NCBI GenBank assembly: GCA_023898505.1
Contig: CP060226.1
Location: 806,001 to 870,000 of the forward strand
Direction: 5' to 3'
Length of the DNA: 64,000 nt
DNA from: Candidatus Peribacteria bacterium
GTDB taxonomy: Bacteria > Patescibacteriota > Gracilibacteria > BD1-5 > UBA6164
Shown here one piece after another: positions 52,695 through 63,731 of this stretch. The position numbers and the translations under genes were made by a program. Position 1 is the stretch's first letter. Every line of letters starts with the position of its first letter. Under the pieces are notes generated by a model. That model was not told the origin of the DNA. It ran no database searches and saw only the letters and a program-made list of their open reading frames with translations.

Positions 52695-54150
52695 TATACA
52701 ACATTACAAACACCATCAACATAAAATAGAGCATTTCAATATACCATCCATATATTCAGAAATCTACTCAAACAGTGGAAAACGGGAGATTCCCAAATAA
52801 TTCCACCAACAACATATCATACTTTAGAGGTATCCAAGCAAAAAAGCCGATCCCCATTCCCAGTATGGTAGATATAAGTGATCCAATGATAGAAAGTGCT
52901 CCAAGTAGCATTGCTAAAGGAATTGTCCAAGCGACAAGTACATTAGATATCGGGGATACTATAGAAACCTGTCAAAAGTTAAAGATCATAATCGGAAGGG
53001 TTAATATCATTGCTGAAAATGTAAGCACCAAAGATTCTCGTATCGCAAGGGCACCTGGAACCCAGGAAAAAACTCGGGAGAAAAACTCTTGAAAATACAT
53101 AATCCCCAGAACCGCCAGAAAACTCAGATGAAGAGAAACGTCATATCGGATACTCATGGGCGAATATATGAGCATCAAAACAAGAGTAAACGCAAGTATC
53201 ATAATACCTCGTGTAGATCTTCCAGACATCAAGATATAGTAGGCAACAAGCCCCATGATACTTGCCCTAACAACAGGAGCTGTATCTCCTACCAATACCG
53301 TAAATCATCAAATCGCCAGCATCATAATAATGACTCGAAGTAAAACGGGGAAGTATGATACCAGATATCAAAGAAATACCACAATAATCGTAATGTTGAA
53401 CCCGCTCACCGCAATAAAGTGGGTAAGGCCGGAACGATTAAAGTTATTTTTTATCGTTTCAGACAGCTCCTCTCTTGCACCAATTAAAATTCCTCATAAA
53501 AAGATGGCTTCATTTTCCGGATATAATTCCTGTATCTTCGCCAACATCCACGCCCTCAGTGCTCAAATCTTTCGTTCATACCAGGGAGTCTCACTACTCC
53601 CAATAGTTTCAAGAGAGGACGTAGAAAGTTGGAGATAAATCCCCTTTGAAAGTAAGTATTGCTTATACGCAAAATCTTCGGTGTCTTTGGGAAAGAAAAT
53701 ATATGTCTCAAGCTGAATCTGCTGCCCCTGAGTAAGAAGTATATTTTTTGGAACTCGTATAATCGAACGGACACTTTCTTTGAGCGTTGTTTCATCTATC
53801 TCCAACACTCTCGCAAGATAATCAATCTCAAACTGCTGTTTTTTATATACCTCTTCTATTTCAAGTACCAGTGTATATTTTGTATGGGCATCGAGCTGTT
53901 CAAGCTGACGAGATACCCTCGAAACATCTTCCATATATTTCCCCGTCCACAAGATAGAAAGACTCAAAAATACTATCACCGCAACACAAGAACGACGATA
54001 CTCTGGCAAGTACAAACAAACATTTACAAGAAATATCGCAACTATTGTCACGAAAAAAAATCACAGAACTATGTCCTGCAACATCATATATATCCAGACA
54101 CCAATGATATATGCAAGAAGTCCGTGAAGAAAGTGAAATGAAGCATGCAT
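52672..54150 (-). CDS. comEC: ComEC/Rec2 competence channel (short form)
   Basis: 492 residues, nine or more UGA-Gly codons. N-terminal TM helices, a soluble DUF4131-like OB domain (~60-190), then the ComEC competence domain: ENEAIFLGGILIGAREELSE, FNRSGLTHFIAVSGFNITIIV and VGDTAPVVRASIMGLVAYY, then further TM helices. The C-terminal metallo-beta-lactamase domain of full ComEC (~750 aa) is absent, as in some CPR. Carries single-stranded DNA across the membrane during uptake. The ATG overlaps the lgt stop (TAATG), indicating coupling. Confidence 0.88.
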
Positions 54151-54944
54151 TATTTTGTCCCGACGTTATAGGTTTTCGGATTTGATGAGATATATACCTG
54201 ATAGAGCTCATACGCACACCATGCTATCAAAAACACAGAACACAGTTGTGGAAAGTTGATAGGAAATGTAGTAGAGACGATGTCTGTCTTCCCACTAAAA
54301 AAATCAAGCACTAAAATACCAGTGCTAAAAATGATAAGTCCAATATATCCTATAAATCCCTTTATATGGACAAACATAGACACGATGTACAGTGCTGTAA
54401 AAAGCAAGAAAAAAAGTACTGCGTACACGATACCGAGTGGAAAAATAGGCACCTGATATGGAACTGGAGTAAATGGGTGTGTGTATAGAAGCTCTATACC
54501 AAACATCGTTTCTCTCCCATATACCTGTCCCCCGAGAAAGGCTCAAATAAAACCAATCGACAAGATGAATAAAAACGATAGCACTACCCCGTCGATATAT
54601 TTCAAAGGCTTTTTCTTCAAAAGAGAAACATTTATGAGAAGTACGAGAAGAAATCAAAAGATCGCACCAAAAAGAGAAAAGTTATAGTCGCTCATAATGA
54701 AAAATTGAAATGGGTCTTTGATATATTTCATGTCATTCCATTTCGCAATCACATAAAATAAACGGGAAAAGAAAAAGACTGATAAAAAGTACCAGACGAT
54801 ATTTGTCGTGAAAAAAGAAAAGTCATACCCAAATCTCCCAGATAATTTCCTGAGCATCCACAAAAACATGAAAAAACAAATGGTAAGTGTCAGACCAAAT
54901 GTATAGATAATTACTCCGCTTATTGGTTCAAAAAATGGAAACAA
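54150..54944 (-). CDS. lgt: Prolipoprotein diacylglyceryl transferase-like membrane protein
   Basis: 264 residues from a TTG start (FPFFEPISGVIIYTFGL); no ATG fits. Seven or so TM segments. FLGGQVYGRETMFGIELLYT and PYQVPIFPLGIVYAVLFFLL match the Lgt C-terminal block (G-R-x-G-N-F...YG, then P...Q-x-Y). SLFGAIFG corresponds to the SFHGGLIG region, but the His is missing, so the assignment is by layout. Lgt attaches diacylglycerol to lipobox Cys, consistent with the lipoprotein at 1108-1713. UGA-Gly in FGFLLV and FIGAFL. Confidence 0.65.
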
Positions 54945-55039
54945 AGGCTTTTAATTAACAATTAATACTGAATAATGACAAAATAAAGTATACGATTTTT
55001 AAATCTTTTTCAATAGTTGTTCATTACTATAATTGTACA

Positions 55040-55603
55040 CTATGCTCTCGACATATATTCGTGAGTTCTCGTATCCACCTTAATCTTATCCCCGATGTTT
55101 ACAAAGAGGGGTACTTGTACAACAAGTCCTGTTGTAAGAGTGGCTGGTTTTTTCCCACCAGTGGCAGTATCTCCCTTTTCTCCTGGGGGGGTCTCCATCA
55201 CTTCTAACACCGTACTTGGTTCAAGATTTACGTTAATCGGATTCCCATTAAATTCTTGCAACATTACCTTATCACCATCCATCAAAAAGTACATAGCATC
55301 ACCGAGTACCTCCTGCGTAAGTGATACTTGCTCAAAGGTTTCCTGATTCATAAAATAGTAATTTTCCCCATCATTATACAGATAGTCATAGCTTCTCGTT
55401 GCAATATCTGCAGGTTCAAAACTATCCTTATCTGAAAGAGTCTTTGGGATATTTGCTCCGGTTAATAAGTTTTTTGCCTTGATATTAATAATCGATCCTC
55501 CTCTCCCCACTACTTTTTGTGCGTACGAAGTAACTTCGTACGGTTCTCCATCCATGATAAAGCGTTTTCCTGGTTTCAAATCATTTCCCCAATACATATA
55601 CAA
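55040..55603 (-). CDS. efp: Elongation factor P
   Basis: 187 residues, no UGA. Domain I (NDLKPGKRFIMDGEPYEVTS), then GRGGSIINIKAKNLLTGANI, domains II/III and the C-terminal PLFVNIGDKIKVDTRTHEYMSRA. At the domain I tip, where E. coli has Lys34 (PGKGQA), this protein has Arg (VGRGGS), as in the rhamnosylated EF-P subgroup, though the flanks differ. Relieves ribosome stalling at polyproline. It may be followed by the rny gene in the same unit. Confidence 0.93.
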   Translation of the reverse strand: MYMYWGNDLKPGKRFIMDGEPYEVTSYAQKVVGRGGSIINIKAKNLLTGANIPKTLSDKDSFEPADIATRSYDYLYNDGENYYFMNQETFEQVSLTQEVLGDAMYFLMDGDKVMLQEFNGNPINVNLEPSTVLEVMETPPGEKGDTATGGKKPATLTTGLVVQVPLFVNIGDKIKVDTRTHEYMSRA

Positions 55604-55643
55604 TCATTAGAAATTAAAAATTCTCCTTTTCCTATTGAGTCAA

Positions 55644-57164
55644 CTATTTTGCATACTCGATAACTCTCATCTCACGAATAAGGTTTACCTTTACCTCTCC
55701 TGGATAACTCAGTTCGCTTTGAATCTTTTCTGCAATCTCTTTTGCCATATCTTGAGCTTTTAAATCAGTCACGACATCAGCATCAACAAAAACACGAACT
55801 TCTCTTCCTGCGCTGAGGGCGTAAGCCTTACTTACCCCACTATAACTCTGCACAAGCGCCTCCATCTCCTGGACACGTTTTACATACTGTTCTATTGCTT
55901 CACGTCTTGCTCCTGGACGAACGGAACTAATAGCATCAGCAACTTGTACGATGGCTGCCTCCAAAGAAATAGAAAACTGTTCTCCATGATGATTTTCAAT
56001 CATATCGATCACTTTTTCTGGAAGACGATATTTTCTTGCTACCTTTCCTCCAATCTCTGGATGTGTCCCCTCAATTTCTTGATCAAGTGCTTTCCCAAGG
56101 TCATGCAGTAATCCCCCAAGTTTTACGATCTTTGGATCTGCTCCTAAGTCTTCTGCAAGTCTCTCAGCAATAAGGGCTACTTCTTTTGAGTGTTTGAGGA
56201 TGTTTTGACCATAACTTGTCCTAAAACGAAGCTTTCCAATAATTGGAATCACCTCATCTGCAACCATCCCCACAAGATTTAATTCTTCGAGTGTTTTATT
56301 TCCCAGGTCTTTTAGAAGAATCTCCGCATCTTTTTCGGTTGCTTCAACTACCTCTTCAATTCTTGCTGGCTGGATGCGCCCATCTTCGATCAATTTTTCT
56401 AAAGATTTTTTCGCAATATAACGTCTATACAAATCAAAACCAGAGATAAATACAGAGTCTGGAGTATCATCAATAATGAGTGCGACTCCAGTAGCCTTTT
56501 CAAAGGTCGTAATATTTCTTCCCTCTTTTCCGATCAATTTTCCCTTAATATCATCCGAAGGAATCTCAATCAGTGTTGTGGTTACTTCACTCGTCACATC
56601 CCCAGCGTACTGTTGGATAGATTTCAAAATAATTTCACGGGCAATCTCTTTTTTATTGTCCTCAATTTTCTTTTTATGTTGTTGTACTACCTGCATACCG
56701 TCAGAATCATACTTTTGAGCTACTTCCTGTAAAAATAACTCTTTTGCCTCAGACTCTGAAAGCTTTGCGAGTTCAGAGAGTTTTCCATCAAGCTCTTCTT
56801 GTTTTTGTACCAGTCCTTCTCTTTGGACACGAAGGTCATCTTCCTTTTTTACTATTTCCTCTTGTTTTTGCTCAATTTGCTCAAGTTTTTTCTCTATTTT
56901 TTCCTCTCTTTCTAAGATTCTCTCCTCTATTTTTTCTGCTTTCTGGGTCATCTCGTTACTTTCTCTTTTTGCTCTCTCCAGGACCTCGCTTGCCTCTTTA
57001 TTTACTTTTTCTAAAAGTGCTTCTTTTTTTTGGTCCGCTGCTTTTAAGATAGTATCTGATTTCGTTGCCGCTTGTGATACCTTGCGATTCTCCCAGATAA
57101 AAAATAGGACAGCCGATAGAATCATCCCAAAGATGACCCCCATAATGGTAAACGTTAAACTCAT
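55644..57164 (-). CDS. rny: Ribonuclease Y
   Basis: 506 residues, no UGA. N-terminal TM anchor (FTIMGVIFGMILSAVLFFIW), a long coiled coil (~30-200), KH domain (IPSDDIKGKLIGKEGRNITTFE) and HD domain with the metal site in KLGGLLHDLGKALDQEIEG and NHHGEQFSI. This is the standard RNase Y layout, a membrane-bound endonuclease starting mRNA decay. Confidence 0.96.
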   Translation of the reverse strand: MSLTFTIMGVIFGMILSAVLFFIWENRKVSQAATKSDTILKAADQKKEALLEKVNKEASEVLERAKRESNEMTQKAEKIEERILEREEKIEKKLEQIEQKQEEIVKKEDDLRVQREGLVQKQEELDGKLSELAKLSESEAKELFLQEVAQKYDSDGMQVVQQHKKKIEDNKKEIAREIILKSIQQYAGDVTSEVTTTLIEIPSDDIKGKLIGKEGRNITTFEKATGVALIIDDTPDSVFISGFDLYRRYIAKKSLEKLIEDGRIQPARIEEVVEATEKDAEILLKDLGNKTLEELNLVGMVADEVIPIIGKLRFRTSYGQNILKHSKEVALIAERLAEDLGADPKIVKLGGLLHDLGKALDQEIEGTHPEIGGKVARKYRLPEKVIDMIENHHGEQFSISLEAAIVQVADAISSVRPGARREAIEQYVKRVQEMEALVQSYSGVSKAYALSAGREVRVFVDADVVTDLKAQDMAKEIAEKIQSELSYPGEVKVNLIREMRVIEYAK

Positions 57165-57365
57165 GTGTATGTATTTATTGATAAAAGTTCCGGTCTCACT
57201 AAAATCACCCAGAAAAATCGAGAAATATATCTACCCCCCTATAAAAAGGAGAGGATATGACTCAGGATGTTTGAAAACAAAGGAGGGATTCTAGTTTTGA
57301 AAATTTTTTCGGGCTGTATGAACAGCGACTCTACTCTATCAAAAATCTAAAAAAAAGCAAAAATA

Positions 57366-57389
57366 AAATAGTGCCGAAGCACTATTTTA
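57366..57389 (-). terminator. fusA terminator
   Basis: AAAATAGTGC-TTCG-GCACTATTTT on the minus strand, followed by ATTTTTGCTTTTTTTT, just after the fusA stop. The stretch 57165-57365 holds no gene that I can support. Confidence 0.88.
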
Positions 57390-57405
57390 TAATATACTTC
57401 ATAGA

Positions 57406-59547
57406 TTATTCATCATCTGGAAGTTTGAATCCTCTTTCTTCTCTAATTTTTAGAGCAATATTTGTTGGAACTTCTTCATAGTGATGAAACTCCATCGCAT
57501 AGGTAGCTCTCCCTTGAGAAGCAGATCTAAGCTCTGTTGAGTATCCAAACATCTCTGAAAGTGGTACATAACAGTTGATAATCTTTGCCTGTCCTCTGTC
57601 TCCCATTTCTTCAATCTTTCCTCTCTTTGAATTAATCTGTCCAATAATATCTCCCATATACTCTTCTGGAGTATTTACTTCCACTTTCATCACTGGTTCA
57701 AGAAGTACCGCTTGTGCTTTTTTACATGCATCTTGAAATGCTTTAGAAGCAGCAATCTTAAACGCAAGTTCTGAAGAGTCAACTTCATGGAATGAACCAA
57801 ATGTAAAGGTTGCTTTAATGTCTACCATCTGGTATCCAGCAAGGAATCCACGAGCATATGCTTCATTGAGACCTTTTTGAACTCCTGGGATGTATTCTTT
57901 TGGTACTACTCAACCAACAATCTTGTTTATAAATTTTGTTGATGGCTTTTCTTTTAATTCTGTAGCGATATCTTCTTCATCAAGTGTAGGATATGGTTCA
58001 AACGTGATAACAACGTGTCCATATTGTCCTCTACCACCTGTTTGCTTAGAGTACTTATGTTCTACATCTTTTGCAGTATTTTTAATCGTTTCTCTATACG
58101 CCACCTGTGGAGCACCAACATTACACTCTACATTAAACTCTCTTTTCATTCTATCAACAATGATATCAAGATGAAGCTCACCCATACCAGAGATGATTGT
58201 TTGTGCTGTTTCTTCATCAGTTCTTACTCTAAAAGAAGGATCTTCTTCCGCAAGTTTTGAAAGCGCCAACCCCATTCTCTCTTGATCTGCTTTTGATTTT
58301 GGTTCTACAGAGATAGAGATTACTGGTTGTGGAAAATCCATCGCTTCAACGAGAAATTTATCATTGAGATCACAGAGAGTATCTCCAGTTTTTGTGTCTT
58401 TTAAACCAACAATCGCCCCGATATTTCCTGCTGAGATTTCCTGTATTTCCTCTCTCGTATTTGCATGCATCTGAAGAAGTCTCCCTACTCTTTCTTTACT
58501 TCCAGTAGTTGCATTGTAAATGTATGACCCTGATTTAAGTGTTCCCGAATATACTCTCGTAAAACACAACTTTCCCACGAATGGGTCTGTTGCAATTTTA
58601 AACGCAAGTGCCGCAAGAGAAGAACTTGCAGAAACTTCAATAGTCTTTAGTGGTTCTTTTGTATCAATATCCATTACCTCCATTTTTCCTCCATTGACAT
58701 CGATTGGTGATGGAAGAAAGGCAACAGCTGCGTCAATAACCATCTGTACCCCAACATTTTGAAGTGCTGAACCACAAGTTACCCCGTAGAGATCATTTCT
58801 ACATACTCCAAGTCTCAATCCTTTTTTAATTTCTTCTGCCGTTAATTCCCCTGCCTCAAAGTATTTTTCCATAAGTGCTTCATCACACTCTGCTACTTTT
58901 TCCATAAGTTCTAATCTCAAAGCTTCACACTTTGATTGTAAATCCGCTGGAACTTCGATTTCAGTAATCTTTTCTCCAGAACTTCCTTCAAAATGATAGG
59001 CCTTCATATCGATGATATCCACAATTCCTTCAAATGTTTCCGCACATCCAATAGGATACTGAATTGCTACTACTTTATTTCCAGCAAGTCTTTTTTTGAT
59101 AGAATCCATCGTCATATCAAAATCAGCTCCGGTTTTATCCATCTTATTTACAAACGCAATTCTTGGTACTCCGTACTTATCTGCTTGCTTCCAAACAGTT
59201 TCTGATTGTGGCTCTACTCCTTGTGAACCGTCAAATACCGCAACTCCACCATCAAGAACTCTAAGAGATCTTTCTACTTCGATCGTAAAATCTACGTGAC
59301 CTGGAGTGTCGATGATATTGATCTGGTGTCCTTTCCAAAATGCAGTCGTTGCTGCTGAAGTTATAGTAATCCCTCTTTCTTTTTCTTGTTCCATCCAGTC
59401 CATTTGAGAGGCTCCATCATGGGTTTCCCCGATTTTATGTGTTTTTCCAGTATAAAAAAGTATTCTTTCTGTCGTCGTAGTCTTTCCGGCATCGATATGT
59501 GCAATGATTCAGATATTTCTCACCTTATCTAGTGGTGTAGTTGCCAT
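57406..59547 (-). CDS. fusA: Elongation factor G
   Basis: 713 residues. N-terminus [34 protein letters not shown], where the Gly before IIAHID comes from UGA; switch II DTPGHVDFT; NKMDKTGAD. Domains II-V follow, with a second UGA-Gly at 57910. The Gly-rich GGRGQYGHV block of domain IV is normal. Drives translocation. Preceded by a promoter and a ~90-nt leader. Confidence 0.97.
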
Positions 59548-59639
59548 ACAATATAATTAGTAAGTAAATACATAAGAAAACTTCGTAATTGAACGATATA
59601 TTTTTCAAATGTAAAAGCTGCGATTTCTATCGCGCGAAG

Positions 59640-59667
59640 ATTGTATTGAAGTGGGTCTCAAAGTCAA
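59640..59667 (-). promoter_or_regulatory. fusA promoter
   Basis: -35 TTGACT (59662-59667), 16-bp spacer, -10 TACAAT (59640-59645). The leader contains a CGCGCGA segment without clear structure. Confidence 0.82.
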
Positions 59668-59697
59668 ATTTAAAGTATTTTTGAGAAAAAATGAAAA

Positions 59698-61059
59698 TTA
59701 TTTCTTTTTATACAACTTAATTTCAAGTCCTCACATGTAAAACTTTTTATTTTCCGACTCTGCAAGATACCCAATCCTCCAAAGAAAATCCACTGGAGTA
59801 CCAATAAGTGTATGTTCAACACACTGATACTCCCACTTCTCTCACTTTTTTTCTTTTTCAAACATCTTAATAAGCTTTCCATTATAGCTCTTCTTGCCAT
59901 CAATGTACTCAATAATATTATTAAAGATATAGCCATTATTATCCAAATCTTTTACCCATCCACACATCTTCACCACATCTCCAACCCCCATCTCTTCAAA
60001 TTCTTCTTTTTCTGTTTTCCCATCACCATCGGTGTCGGTATCTTCTAGCTCAATCTTATAGTCAGAATCATCCCCCTCTTGTTCAATAACATATCCTGTT
60101 GAACTCCCTTCTTCGACGATTTCTTCTGGGACTTCATCGACAGGAAGCTCAATAATAATATTAGAATCGATACTTCCACTTTCTGTAGGGATATCTGTTC
60201 CATTTGCAAAATTTCCGTTTGTAATTGCTCATGATGAAATCAGCTCATACTCATCCCCGCCATCTTCTGGGATAGGATCTCCTCCCGTCCAATCACAGTA
60301 TCAAATATACTGATTCTTTTCAATATCCGTCATCTGGTAATTTCCCTGTTTCCCGGTTAAATCTGGATTCATAAGAACCCAGGTAAGACAATTGTTGGGC
60401 TTCCCTCCATTTTTTGAAAGATCAACCAGGAGCTCAAGATCATCGTTTGTCCCTCTCAGACTTCCCCTATCTCTAAAGTGAGAAATATAGGTCCCCGTTG
60501 AAGTAGCAATATCTAGATATCCCGCTGTTTGAATTTCCTGCACCCTATGAATTGGTACGTTATTCTCATCGGTGAGAATCCCGAGTTTTTTTCCTGTTAC
60601 GATGGGAGCGCGCTCTGACTGACTGGTCGCAGCATAAGTACTAGTAATCACCTGAAACCCAATATCGTCTATATCCCCCTCTAAAAATGTCATCAATTGA
60701 AAGTATTTTTTATCTCGTGTGAGGTAATAACTCATATATTCTCCACTTTGTGGGTCCTTGCCTCCCCTGACAAAGTCTACTGCCTCAAGTACTGCGGGGC
60801 CCGCATCCCCCTGCCGTGCAATCAATTCTCCATTGCTTTTGATTTCTACTTTATTTTCTGGCAGCGGGAGTGAATTATCTGCACTATGCATCTCCAGACC
60901 ATCTGACAATGCCGCCATATTACTCACCCTATTGGTGTCTCTTACCAGCCCAAGGTACTGGCTATAGGTCACAAATCCTATCGTAGAAAGAAGCGACAGA
61001 ATCACAAGGACCACTATCAACTCCACCAAAGTAAACCCTCCTTTTTGAAATGATTTCAT
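59698..61059 (-). CDS. Type IV pilin-like protein with acidic C-terminal extension and EF-hand-like loop
   Basis: 453 residues. N-terminal prepilin signature GGFTLVELIVVLVILSLLS with cleavage before Phe and Glu+5. Globular part to ~250 with TRDKKYFQLMTF and DDIGFQVI. After UGA-Gly at 60301 it continues YCDWTGGDPIPEDGG, an acidic linker (PVDEVPEEIVEEGSS), a calcium-type loop DTDTDGDGKTEKEEF (~360), and a last domain with CGWVKDLDNNGYI and WEYQCVEHT. Much longer than ordinary pilins (about 150), so it may be a tip adhesin. The pseudopilin-like domain of the protein at 27961-30579 may belong to the same system. Confidence 0.78.
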
Positions 61060-61168
61060 ATATAAAAGTTATAGCATTAACCCATAACAGTGTACAGAAA
61101 ACTAGACAATTTAAAAGATAATCTCTCTTTTCAAAAACTCGTTTTGTTTCTTGATAGTAAAGTGATCG

Positions 61169-61834
61169 CTAAATTTCCTCTACTTCTAAAGTAGTAAGGG
61201 TTTTTCTCACTTCTCATAAAATAAATTGACAATAATTCTTTGCTGTTGCTTGACTCACCGACATATTTATTTCTTTGAAGAAAAAAGAAAATACCTGCAT
61301 AGTAAAGAGAAGGAGCTGTTCATTATTTCCAAGAAGCGATATAAGTCGCTTGGTTTGAATGTTGGAATACTCAAAAGAAACCACGTCCACCATATCCTCA
61401 ACCCAAAGGTTGATTCGATCTTTTATCTCAGGGGCAATATCATGATCAACAAAGGCTTGTCCGATTTCTAAGCGATAGTGAAACTCAATCTGTGGCTTTC
61501 CAGATTGTTCGCGAATGGCATGACTGATATCGACATATACCAGTGAAAGCACGCCCAAGATAAAGTTAGAAGGGGTCCCATCATCGATACAGGCAAACAA
61601 GTCTTCGAGCAAAAAATCAAATTTTTTTTCTAGAATAATCTTTACCAAAAAATTAGCGAGGAGAAAGTCTTGCTTTTTCGCTTTTTTTTCATCTTTTTGA
61701 GTTCGTTTAATCCCCGCGGTCCCCTTTTTAGCAGACTCTTTAAATTTTTCTGCCTGTTCACGAGACGCCTCTGCGGACTGCCCCTCTCACTCCGAACCCG
61801 TATCTATGTCTGGAGAAAAATCTTCTAGTGACAT
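61169..61834 (-). CDS. Conserved hypothetical helical protein
   Basis: 221 residues; UGA-Gly at 61214 and in SEGEGQS. Residues 1-60 are charged and disordered (EQAEKFKESAKKG), residues ~65-215 are helical (LLANFLVKIILEKKFDFLLE, FILGVLSLVYVDISHAI, EDMVDVVSFEYSN). No TM by composition and no known family. It begins 3 nt after prmC on the same strand. Confidence 0.6.
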
Positions 61835-61837
61835 ACC

Positions 61838-62722
61838 TTACGAAAAATTAATCTGTATAACTCGAACTATATTATGAGTATCTCTAAAATAATCAAATGT
61901 TAATCCTTGGCTCTTTATATAGGCAGTAGCAATATCAAATTGATCAAAGCCAATCTCAATAAATAGAGTAATACATTTTGATCTTTTCTGCAACTGTAGA
62001 CACTGTAAAATCAATTTTTCATACAGTTCAAATCCCGTTCCTGGTCACCCATAGAGTGCCAATTTCGGTTCATGTGTATATACCGATGTGTCCATATTTT
62101 CAAAGTCATCTTGCTTGATATACGGCAGATTTGCAGTGATAACCATATTCGCTGGTATTTCATCTCCGTGAAGAAGAGAGTTAGAGTAAGGTCTTAAAAA
62201 AGGTGCTAGTAGATCTCCTTCTAATACCTGTATTTTATCCTGTAAACCATATTTCTTTATATTTACAGTTGCCACTTCCAAGGCCTCTCGGCTCACATCT
62301 ATGGCATAAAAATTGGAAATCTGCGATTCCATATTTCACATAAGAGTAATAGGGATAATACCGCTCCCCGTACCAATATCAATCAGTATCGTACCCTCCT
62401 CTCCTTGAAGGAAAGGAGTAGAGGGTGAGGTTTGTAATACCGCCTTCACCAATACTTCCGTATCATCACGAGGAATAAGGACGCTCTCATCTACAAAAAA
62501 CTCTTTTCCCATAAACTCTGCAGAAGAAACCACATACTGTACTGGCTCACCACGTGAAAGTCGTGTAAAGCTTTCTCTCACCTCTCCGATATACCCCTCA
62601 GAAATCTCTTGAGCTAAAAATAACTGACTTGTACTCAAGCCAGTTATTTTTCTCAAAACTATTTCGATATCTTTTGTAGAGATTCCCAAATCCTTTCCCC
62701 ATGCAATGATCTCTTCCTTCAT
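61838..62722 (-). CDS. prmC: Release factor glutamine methyltransferase
   Basis: 294 residues. The N-terminal helical domain ends with LIPRDDTEVLV, then the SAM site ILIDIGTGSGIIPITLMG (last Gly from UGA), FYAIDVSREAL, and the substrate motif as ANLPYI, where most PrmC have NPPY. It methylates the GGQ glutamine of RF1. An in-frame palindrome (62392-62430) encodes TSPSTPFLQGEEG just before the SAM site. Confidence 0.88.
62392..62430. repeat. Palindromic element inside prmC
   Basis: CCCTCCTCTCCTTGAAGGAAAGGAGTAGAGGGTGAGG. Encodes SPSTPFLQGEEG. Ends with the same GAGGGTGAGG as the obg insert at 21979-22018. Confidence 0.75.
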
Positions 62723-62763
62723 CCTTCACATATAGCAACTCGCATTAAAATTCTAAGGTCTTT

Positions 62764-63525
62764 TTAGTTTTCAAATTTCTTTTTATCAAAGATATACACG
62801 GTTAAAAACAAGATAACGCACAAATACCCCAACGCATACACGGAGTTAGAAACGAAAAAAGATGGGCTCAGGGCTTCAAAGCTTCCGATAAGGTCCTTGG
62901 TATTGAGTGATTGAAACGGAGGAAAAAGTAGATGTACTACTTTGGCGATATATACCGCCGTCATGCTTTTTATACGCATCATCATATCAAGTACCATAAA
63001 ATAACTATGGCTAATCACATAGACCATGAGTGTCATGAGAATCGTGAGAATATTGGACATAAATGATTGGAAAAAAAGCACAAGAGCCAAACAAATCTCA
63101 AGCTTTAAAAAGGTAAATACGAGAGAAATGAGAATCAAGTGGGTAATGGTAATATCTTTTATCATGAGTACGGCGAGAAATAATACCGCTTGAAGCAATA
63201 GGATGAGCATAATGGTAAAAGAGAAGCCAAAAAACTTCCCAAGAATAAACTCGTAGCGCTTGATCGGCTTACTCAAAATAAGAAAAATGGTCTTCCCCTC
63301 TATTTCTTTAAAAAGTAGCTGGCTTCCAACAAAGAGAACCCCCACTAATCCAAATATCTCAATCATCGAAAGTCCAAAATCAACAATAACCTTATCGTCA
63401 TCTCCGATCGTCAATTTTCCAAGGAGAAGAGAAAATGCAATAAATACAAAGGCAAAAAACAGAATCAAATACAGAAATTTGTTTCTCACGATTTCTTTAA
63501 AGGTATTGAGTGCGATATTAAACAT
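62764..63525 (-). CDS. ABC-2 type transporter permease
   Basis: 253 residues from MFNIALNTFKEIVRNKFLY; an upstream in-frame ATG at 63576 gives an unusual polar lead. Six TM helices with the typical ABC-2 layout: a first helix after a basic FKEIVRNK, a LFKEIEGKTIFLILSKPIKRYEFILGKFFGF coupling region (read in parts) and four more helices. The partner ATPase is not in the window. No UGA codons. Confidence 0.78.
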   Translation of the reverse strand: MFNIALNTFKEIVRNKFLYLILFFAFVFIAFSLLLGKLTIGDDDKVIVDFGLSMIEIFGLVGVLFVGSQLLFKEIEGKTIFLILSKPIKRYEFILGKFFGFSFTIMLILLLQAVLFLAVLMIKDITITHLILISLVFTFLKLEICLALVLFFQSFMSNILTILMTLMVYVISHSYFMVLDMMMRIKSMTAVYIAKVVHLLFPPFQSLNTKDLIGSFEALSPSFFVSNSVYALGYLCVILFLTVYIFDKKKFEN

Positions 63526-63547
63526 AAGACAATATTTAAAATTAAGA

Positions 63548-63730
63548 TTATTTAAACTTTTTAACAACCACCCCATACACTCTTTCTTGAACCCTAGATA
63601 TCACCATAGATACTCTACGTCAACGACCTCATTTAATTCTTATACCTTTAAATGTGTTTGGATTGTGCATCATAGCTCTTGCTTTACGATACAGAGTATC
63701 TCAACTACCTGGCGTACATATGGTTACCAT
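63548..63730 (-). CDS. Possible small basic protein (60 aa)
   Basis: From ATG 63730 to UAA 63548 with three UGA-Gly codons. Arg/Lys-rich (KGIRIKGGRGRRRVSMVIS, VVVKKFK). It sits 1 nt after the fmt stop and 22 nt before the ABC permease on the same strand, as a real operon gene would. No family recognised; no other frame is open there. Confidence 0.5.
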
Positions 63731-63731
63731 A

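Noticed and set aside
57165..57365. Possible gene or riboswitch between rny and fusA
   Set aside because: No frame with coding character in code 25 and no recognisable riboswitch core; only the fusA terminator is clear.
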